Below are positions 26,401 through 35,400 of a stretch of DNA of 64,000 nt, in pieces. The notes beneath the pieces were generated by a model. The model worked only from the letters and a program-made list of their open reading frames with translations, ran no database searches and had not been told where the DNA came from. This DNA is from Alentia gelatinosa (lineage: Eukaryota > Annelida > Polychaeta > Phyllodocida > Polynoidae), in the NCBI GenBank assembly GCA_950022655.1, contig OX465582.1:96858704-96922703 (forward strand), read 5' to 3'. Within the stretch, counting starts at the first letter, position 1, and every line of letters begins with the position of its first letter. Made by a program: the position numbers and the translations under genes.

Positions 26401-29400
26401 TAAATGTGTAGGGGTGAGATTTCTACCCAAATTCATCTCATAGATTTCGTCAAACTCAATGTAAGTCTAATAGAACATATTGGACGTTCAACTACCCAAA
26501 TAAACAAACAATTCTTTCTCATTTACCTATACATTTATATCCCATTAGACTCAACTCCCAGACCTTCATACCACTGTACAGTCATACACCCTTTCTCATA
26601 CTCAATACACCATGCCCTCATACGCCTTACACCCAAACACATACACAACGATGCGCTCTTACATACACACTTACAATCATGCCCTTTTACAAAAATACCC
26701 TTTTACACCCGCATGGTCATTTTTTTATCTTCTTTATTGAAGCATCAAAGGTTATCATACATTTCCCTTGGTTTTTTTACTGTATACACAATATATGATA
26801 TGTAAATGACGATCAATAAATAGGCTGGAGCTTCAACTATTGTAGGAGTTTTTCTTAGCCCCACCTAATCCCAGAAATACATTATATTAATACTTATAAA
26901 TACTCTGAGTGTAAAGTAAGATTCAAAACACAGATCATTATGAGCACTTATGTGTCCCTACATGTGAGAGATTAGTAAATAAATCCCATAAGTATTTGGG
27001 TCATGGCCAGCGAGAAGCAATGGATATAGAAAAAAAACCAACAACAATAATATACCCTCATTTATCCTACCCCTCATATAAAATCCCATAGGCTTAACAT
27101 TGAGTTTCCGTATGCCACGCCGACTGGCATACAGAGTTTTATATGCCACTAGTGGCATACAGAATTGTTATCACGTAATATTCCAAAATCGGGGAGACGG
27201 GGTAGGTTAAAATAAAAACCTGATTCATTTTAATCTTGGCCACCGCATGCCACTCCTGGAGTTTTGGCTCCGGACTCATCCAGTTTTACGATAATCTCAA
27301 CCCAGTCACTCCATATAAGCACCTCTCCCCCACTTTCACACACACACACACTCCTTATCTTCATCCACTGACCAGGTTATTGAACCTGTTATACTCAGAC
27401 CCATATAGGACATTATTCAGACATTTTTAATGCATTAGGATGTATACACTGATTTTAATACCAGAAATAAGTTTCATTTAGTAATCCTGTTCATGACACT
27501 TGAGAATGACTATCAAATTAATTCTCTAAATTCTCTACATTCTTTGTCTCCTATATTGTGTTACAGGAGCAGTACAACCTGCTGTGCCGCAGTACCGAGT
27601 GGGAGGTGGCAGAGGTATGTCAACGCGAAGGTGTGGCACTCCTACCATGGAGCCCTCTCAAGGGGTAAGTCTAGTTGAACAAATTAGACGTTAAACTACC
27701 CGAACAAGCAGTCTCAACGGCAAACATTTAAAATTATCTATTGCATTCATCCCAAGGGAACTTACTGGGAAAGGGGTACTATGATAGCATATTCAAGTAA
27801 TGTTTGATTTATTTTATATAAAAGTCCCCAATTTCACGAGGAAGACTTTGCTTTGCCATTCTATAATATACAACACACAAAAGAAATAGCAAAATGAAAC
27901 GAGATGTGTGGATGTTATCGTTTACAAAGTTAACGAAATATGATGAGAGGAAAATATTCCCACTAACTCGGCGATGGGCGATCCATTGTTTAAGTAACAG
28001 AATGGTTATAAGACATTGTTTAACGAAATATGTTCTCAGTGGTTACTGGATGCCTTTGCTGGTTGTCTATTTTTGTACTAGCGACTTCATTGCTAGAGTA
28101 TACGGCATATAGCCTATGATCCATGGGCGCCGCCATGACGCCCCCCCCCCCCCCCCCCCGAGTAGGTGTTCTTGACTATTGGAAGTGAAAAAGTAGCTGT
28201 TCTTCACTAATGGAGGTGCAAAAGAAGTGAGTGATAATTGGGAAATGTCACTTTTCTTGCCTTGCTCACAAATGTAAATAAAGTGTTCCATGTGACAAAC
28301 ATCATGTCCTGGGTTTTAGCATTATATCTTCCTGCTCTGGGACGGGTCTAGAGAGTCAAGGGAACCATGGTAGAACATTGAAAGACTGTTGAATTTGGTA
28401 AGAACAAAGAGCCAGAATACAGGTTCTGTCCCCCGACCACCTAGTGACTGTTTCATGAACTAACAATGGCTCTGTCCCCTATATGAACGCGCTATCTGGT
28501 GACTATATGCCATACTGATTCCCCAGTTATCCGTAAGGGGATGTTGACGTCACTATCAGGAGTTCCCCACTATCACGGTGCTCAGGTTATGAATATTCAA
28601 ATAGGCGTTGTCTGCCAAAGCCATGATAAAATTTCAGTGGTCAATTTCAGCATGATTTAGGGACCAGCACAACATGCGCCATTTTAAAATGGTGGAGGGT
28701 GTCACACAGCTTGTCTAAAGCATGTGATCCTCCAAATCGACGCTCAGAAACGACCAGAGGCGGCTGGCCAGCTGAATTTTACAGGGCCAGCTGGCTAGAG
28801 GCAATGACCGCACGGTTACGGGCGACAGGGTTTTCAATGGGCTGGTCCGGCCGATTCCCGCAGATTTGCTGATCCACCAAGCAGATTGTCCCAGCCGATC
28901 TGAGCCGATGAGCGATTTGGGCGGCCGACATCCACAATTCCTCCACATGGTCATCGTCCGGCCCTAACTCACTCTTGGTGGATCACATGCTTCAGGGTAA
29001 TGAGAGCATTAAAATTTGCTTTTCAAAATGGCTAGAAAAAAAGTGAGAGAAAAAGCAAATCTGAGTGAAGAGCTATAAAAAGGAATTGCAGGGAGGTGTT
29101 TTACAGTAGTGACGATCGTGGATAGTGACCGTTTCCGTTGCACAGTCGAATTATCTTACCTGCGCATGTATGGCAAAGCTATATCCAAATAGGTCTTAGA
29201 CCATCAGTGATCATTTCAACCCAACAGGTCTATGCAATAGCTTTTCTATAAAACACCTCCCAGGTTTACGTTTTTCTGAAAATGAGAATCTCACTCACGT
29301 GGCGGTTCAATCTGCATGGACAGGTTCCGTTCAGTCTGTTTCTATGTGGGAGAGTAACTCCAAGCATATCCTGTCAAAATCGTGTCTTTTTATATATAGT

Positions 29401-32400
29401 AGGTAAAGACCTAGAAACACCCCTGTTTGTTATAGCAAAAGCACGATGGCAGGTTTCCATTTTTCGAAGCAAATGCAATTCATTTTCAGTATTTAAGTAC
29501 TTATGGACGAAGCTAGTGAAGATATGGCTGTATGGCAAAAAGGGAAAAAGTCGGTTTATTAACTGTTTTTCCTTGTATAAAACAGAAATATATCAACTTA
29601 GCTCTAGTCACGACAATAAAACAGTGTTCTTAACCTTTCCAGAGACCTTCAGCCCCTTCCGAGACTGACTGATATTCCATGTTTTCTTGATCGCTTTGAA
29701 ACAGCAAATCCCTCGTGATAAATAGTTCCACATACTTTCTAGTCCCTAACTGACATCCCTAGAAGATTAGAAGATTGCCCTTATGGCATCAGGTGTGTCC
29801 TCAATTCCCAACATATTATAGCAAGTTTGGGACCCAGTTAATGTAATTGAATCCCGTTATGAAACTTCAGGTCAGTGCTGCCAGGTCAGCCATGTTAAGA
29901 CAGGGGGTGATCTTCCCAAGTTTAGTATGGTCTAAATTGAAACTCGTTTAGACTAGATCACGACCACTACGGGCTGTCCGTAAATTATTGAAAACTTTTC
30001 TAGGGCATTTGCATGCCCCCCCCCCCCCCCAACCTTCCCCCCGTCACACTTTGTCACACATATCCAACCACCATCAAAACAAATTATATCACACCTTCTG
30101 AACCTCCCCCCTCCCAACCTCCATTTTCTTTCTCATTTTAAGATAGTACAACATTTACTGCATTTTTGACAAAGCTACTATAATACACCACTTAGAGAGA
30201 GATCTTACATGAGTCAAAACTCCTGATTTCATAGATCATTGAAAAGCTATTGATACTTTAACATATTTTACTCTAGTAAGTTTCATTTCAGACTAACCAG
30301 TCATATGTAGTGCTGAAGTTTTTATCAAGCATAAATCTAGTCTGTTCTGGTTGGTTACTATAAAAATCAACATCTTCTTCATTGTGGTACTCCACATCTT
30401 CCACCTCTATGTGTATGAGATATGGAGACAAAAGATATATATGAGAGATGTAAGGTACGAAAACTAGAAATCAGAAGAGCAGGACATTTACTAAGTTTAA
30501 TGAAATGTTGGACAACAGATAAAGGAAATATTTTTGAACAAACATTAAATAGGACGAGGGGGGATAAAAAAATAAAAATAAAATTACCAAAACCAAAACT
30601 AGAAAAGTATAGACACTCGCCGGTATATGTAGGAGCGTTAATGTGGGATAAACTACGGGGGGAAACACAAAGGATAGGAAAACCAGATAGATTTAAAATG
30701 AAAATAAAGGAAGTACTACATGATATATTAGAAGAGGAAAATTAAATATGAGAATAAATGATAGCTGTAAGTAAGTAGGCAAATATAAACCCACGGTGTG
30801 AATGTGTGAGTGAATGAAAGCTGTACTGTCTCTCTTGTTGATGTTCATACAATGTTATTCTGTCTAATATATGTGACACATGCATGGAAGATCGCTTGGT
30901 TACAAGTGAATGTATTGTTTGTCGTTAATAAACTTTGAATAAAAAAAAAATAAAAAAAAAGATAAACCACATTCTTCAGCTCACCTAGCAGCGTTGCAAC
31001 CTGCTCACGAAATGAGCACTATACAAAATTTGCGGCTGGTGGCATTTGCGGATTTATCCTTGTGCATAATCATCAACCCCATAACAGACCATTTCCTCCA
31101 TTTAGACGACTGCTCAGCATATACAGTAGAACCCTGCCTAACGGACACCCCGCGTAAGCGGCCACCCCTCGTTAACAGACACCTATGCTCGAGACTGTTC
31201 CCTCTATTAGATGTTTGTTTTAACCTCGCGTAAGCAGACACCCCGCATAAGCGGACACTTTGGCCTGGAACGGAAGATGTCCGCTTACGCGGGGTTCTAC
31301 TGTACTTCCTTAGATGGGGAGCTCAATTTATATCTCATGCCTGAAGATGATCCCTTCCTAAGCTACAGCTGAGTATATAATTCTGATAGACAAACTGGCG
31401 CAGTTCCTATATGAGCAAATAGGGGGAAGGTAGAAATCATTATTTTTGAGGGAAAGCCCTTCTTTTTCATCGGAGGTGATCACTGATTAAATGTACTTGG
31501 ATACACTTAATTGGTGAGCCAAAATATCATCAGGTGGTGCCAAATTGCTGGATGATGGAGAGAAAGATCATTAACCTGAAAATTGTTATCCCCTATTACA
31601 CCTGATAATTATCTGCCCAAAAGTGTCAAAAAGTCAACGGGTGGTGCTAGATGCCATAATCCGCCAAACTCATCAGGTGAAAACGTGGCAATAGGCTGCC
31701 ATCCCTGACAGAAACCTGTCCTCATTAGTCAGAAGAAGGGAACACTTCCAAGTGTAACAGCACTATCTCACACTTACTCTCTTACACTTAACTATTTGCA
31801 GCATATATACATGAACTGACTTTCCTTGATATGGACATTCTCCCAAATGGCTACCCTTTTCTTTAGTTGTTTGAATTGGTTTGTGTTTGCAGCCTTGTCA
31901 GGATATCCATCCATAATCACTTATGATCATACTTTTCCCAACAGAAAATATGAATTATCAATATGAGGTGATGCATGTTCTGTCACACAACTCTGGACAC
32001 CCCCATCCCGCCTGGTGATTCTTAGACTGTGTTACACTTTTCAACCTATCCCCCACCCCCTAAGTGTGACATCATTGATTTATGGACAGCCCCTTCATAA
32101 ACCGAGGCTAAGTATTGTACGTGAACTAGACCACGAATATTCATACAAATAATTAGCTTTAAACTAAAGGCTTGTTTCATAATAATTGGCGTGACCCTCT
32201 TGTGAGTACAGAAATCCTAGCAGTACACAAACCAGTATCTACTGAAACATCAGTAGGATCTATCCCTGATGGCAAAGAGCCTATTACGCCAGCAGAAGCA
32301 TAGTTCCTGTTATTAACACACGTTATTTAAAGCCTGGTATTAGTAATGGTTAATCTGGTATTTAGGTCTTAACAAGACGTGGCAAGAACAGCTCTATGGC

Positions 32401-35400
32401 AAAAAAAATCAATCTGGTATATATGGAATTAAAGAAAATAAATCTGTTAATTACTTTAACTATCTATTTGAATAGTACTTCAGATATAAGATATGTAATT
32501 CATTTAATTCTTTTGAACAAGCATCTATTGATATAAATTCCGTTAAGAAATTAGTTTTACTAGTCGTTTCTCATAGAATTAGATATTCATTTTCAGAAAC
32601 GTCTTGCAAGTTATGAATTTTAAAAGATTATTATACAAAGCCAAACCCAGAGTGGTCACCCCAAATACTCTTCCTACTGGGTGATATCAAATCCTTAAGG
32701 GTTGCTTCCACCAACACGATGGATTTGCCATGGTATATCTTCTTTTATTATCCACCTAATACAAAGTGTCCATAGAAAACACATAAGGAGTTTGTATGGA
32801 CATACCCGGCGCATACGGATATGTTGTATACTCCGGGTGGCGCATACGGAAAAATAGTACGTACGAGAAAATAGTGCATAACTTAAATGAACTGATATCG
32901 AGATGCCACTTGCCCAGAAAAAGTGGATAATAAATACAATATAGACTGGTTTCAGATAAAAGCGGTTTTATGCTCCTCGGAGTTGACTCTGCGCAATATC
33001 CTCGCTCACGCTCGGATATTAGTACGCGTCAACTCCTCGGAGCATACGGCCGCTTGTATCTGAAACCAGTCAATATTGTGTATATACATATCTTACAGTG
33101 TGGTGATACGTTGTACCTCTTTTGTTGCGATATGTCACGCGCAATGGTATTAGTACTTTTTCACGAAATCGTATGTAGACTTTGGTGCTCTGCCACCGCG
33201 ACACCTCAAGATGCATCGCAACAAATATGCACACGATTATTCGAAACTGAAAAGGACTGAAATAGTCCGAAACATGTGGGTAAATAATGTTTCATAATTA
33301 TTTTGTTACTTAAAAAAAAAAAGAATTTCTTTATTAACCTTAATATTGTACAGGTATCCAGCGTATGTAGGATTACAGCAGTGGTTAATGAAGGGCCGTG
33401 GGTGTCAGCCAGATACAGGTTGGCTGGATTTCTTCACCACTTAAATGGATTAGCCCATCCCCGAGTAAGTGGGAATATTTTCCTCTCCTCTGATCTATTT
33501 TCTGTTATTTTTTGTTTAGGGGGTGGCTGAGTGGGAAGATACAGAGCGGAGACAGCGCGCCGCCCGCCGACTCACGCGTGGCCTGGTCCGAAGGACGCGC
33601 GCACCACAGCCACCCGGACTGGGCCTGGTTCTCCACCAATGAACTCGCCTGGGCCGTCCTCGCCGAGTGTGAGAAAATAGCTAAAGCCAGAGGTGAATAT
33701 GATATAATCACTCTCTCTCTCCCCCTCTCCCTCCCCCTCCCCCTCTCCCTCTCCCTCTCCCTCTCCCTCTCCCTCTCCCTCTCCCTCTCCCTCTCCCTCT
33801 CCCTCTCCCTCTCCCTCTCCCTCTCCCTCTCCCTCTCCCTCTCCCTCTCCCTTCCTCCCCTCTCCCTCTCCCTCTCCCTCTCCCTCTCCCTCTCCTCTCC
33901 TCTCCCTCTCCCTCTCCTCTCCTCTCCCTCTCCCTCTCCCTCTCCCTCTCCTCTCCCTCTCCCTCTCCCTCTCCCTCTCTCCCTCTCCCTCTCCCTCTCC
34001 CTCTCCCTCTCCCTCTCCCTCTCCCTCTCCCTCTCCCTCTCCCTCTCCCTCTCCCTCTCCCTCTCCCTCTCCCTCTCCCTCTCCTCCCTCTCCCTCTCCC
34101 TCTCCCTCCTCCCTCTCCCTCTCCTCTCCCTCTCCCTCTCCCTCTCCCTCTCCTCTCCCTCTCCCTCTCCCTCTCCCTCTCCCTCTCCCTCTCCCTCTCC
34201 CCTCTCCCTCTCCCCTCTCCCTCTCCCTCTCCCTCTCCCTCTCCCTCTCCTCTCCCTCTCCCTCTCCCTCTCCCTCTCCCTCTCCCTCTCCCTCTCCCTC
34301 CCTCCTCCCTCCCTCCCTCCCTCCCTCCCTCCCTCCCTCCCTCCCTCCCTCCCTCCCTCCCTCCCTCCCTCCCTCCCTCCCTCCCTCCCTCCCTCCCTCC
34401 CTCCCTCCCTCCCTCCCTCCCTCCCTCCCTCCTACAGGAATAGCAGTGTTCTTGGTTTCTTAAAATTGAATATCTAAAAGAATTATTTCATATGTGGGGT
34501 TGGGGTTGGAGTGTATGAGTATTTAATTCCTGTCCCGCCAAAGACCCCATGAACATATGGAGGCTTCATATGGTCTTAATGCCATAGACCAATTACAGGC
34601 AGGCCCGAAAAAGCAATGCCACATCAGACGCGGAGGACGTTAGAGGGACGGGGGTTAAATACTCCCACACTCCCAACCCAGCCCCACCTATGAAACACTA
34701 TTTTCAAAATATTGCGTACCTGTTTGGCTGTACCCAGCCAAATGTATGTGACCTCCAATAAATAAACCACACTGGGAAAGGTGTATCCAATAAAGATAAA
34801 GCTTTGGCTAAGCCTGAGGAGATTTTCAAATTGAAACTACTGAGTCAAGATGAACATAAGGTGTACATCAGGGATTACTCCTCAACTGGATACATTAGGT
34901 GGCACCACACGCCCATGGGGCCCTAGATTGGCCACCTCCTCTGTCTCCGACTTTGGTTCGGTGACGGTTTTCAAGATAAAAACAACAACCATTGACCCCA
35001 AGGGTCCGATAGTTATCAAATGTATGATAATTACACCAGGGCCTCAAAACGATCGCTATTAACGATTATCCCTCCTAAAAAAGTGACCGTTTTGTTGTAA
35101 TCATCATGCAATTGGCGATAATCATCGAACCATTGGGGCCTCTCTGGTCTATCTTGAAAACGTCTGGAATCTTTAATAACTATTATCAACGATTATCCCG
35201 TCTAAAATAACGGATCCCTGGGACCTTTATTTAGACGCGATAATCGTTAATAGCGATTATTAAAGATATCTTGAGTTTCCAAGACAAAATACAACGGCCA
35301 TTGGCCCCAATGGTTCAATAATCATCGCCAAATGTATGATAATTACAAAACGGTCGCTATTAACGATTATCGCTTCTAATAACCGGGCCCAGATCATAAC

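Noticed and set aside
33512..34477. 321-residue plus-strand open frame rich in Leu, Ser and Pro
   Set aside because: Its first part is AKR exon 6; the rest is the polypyrimidine satellite and intron read through the donor at 33693.
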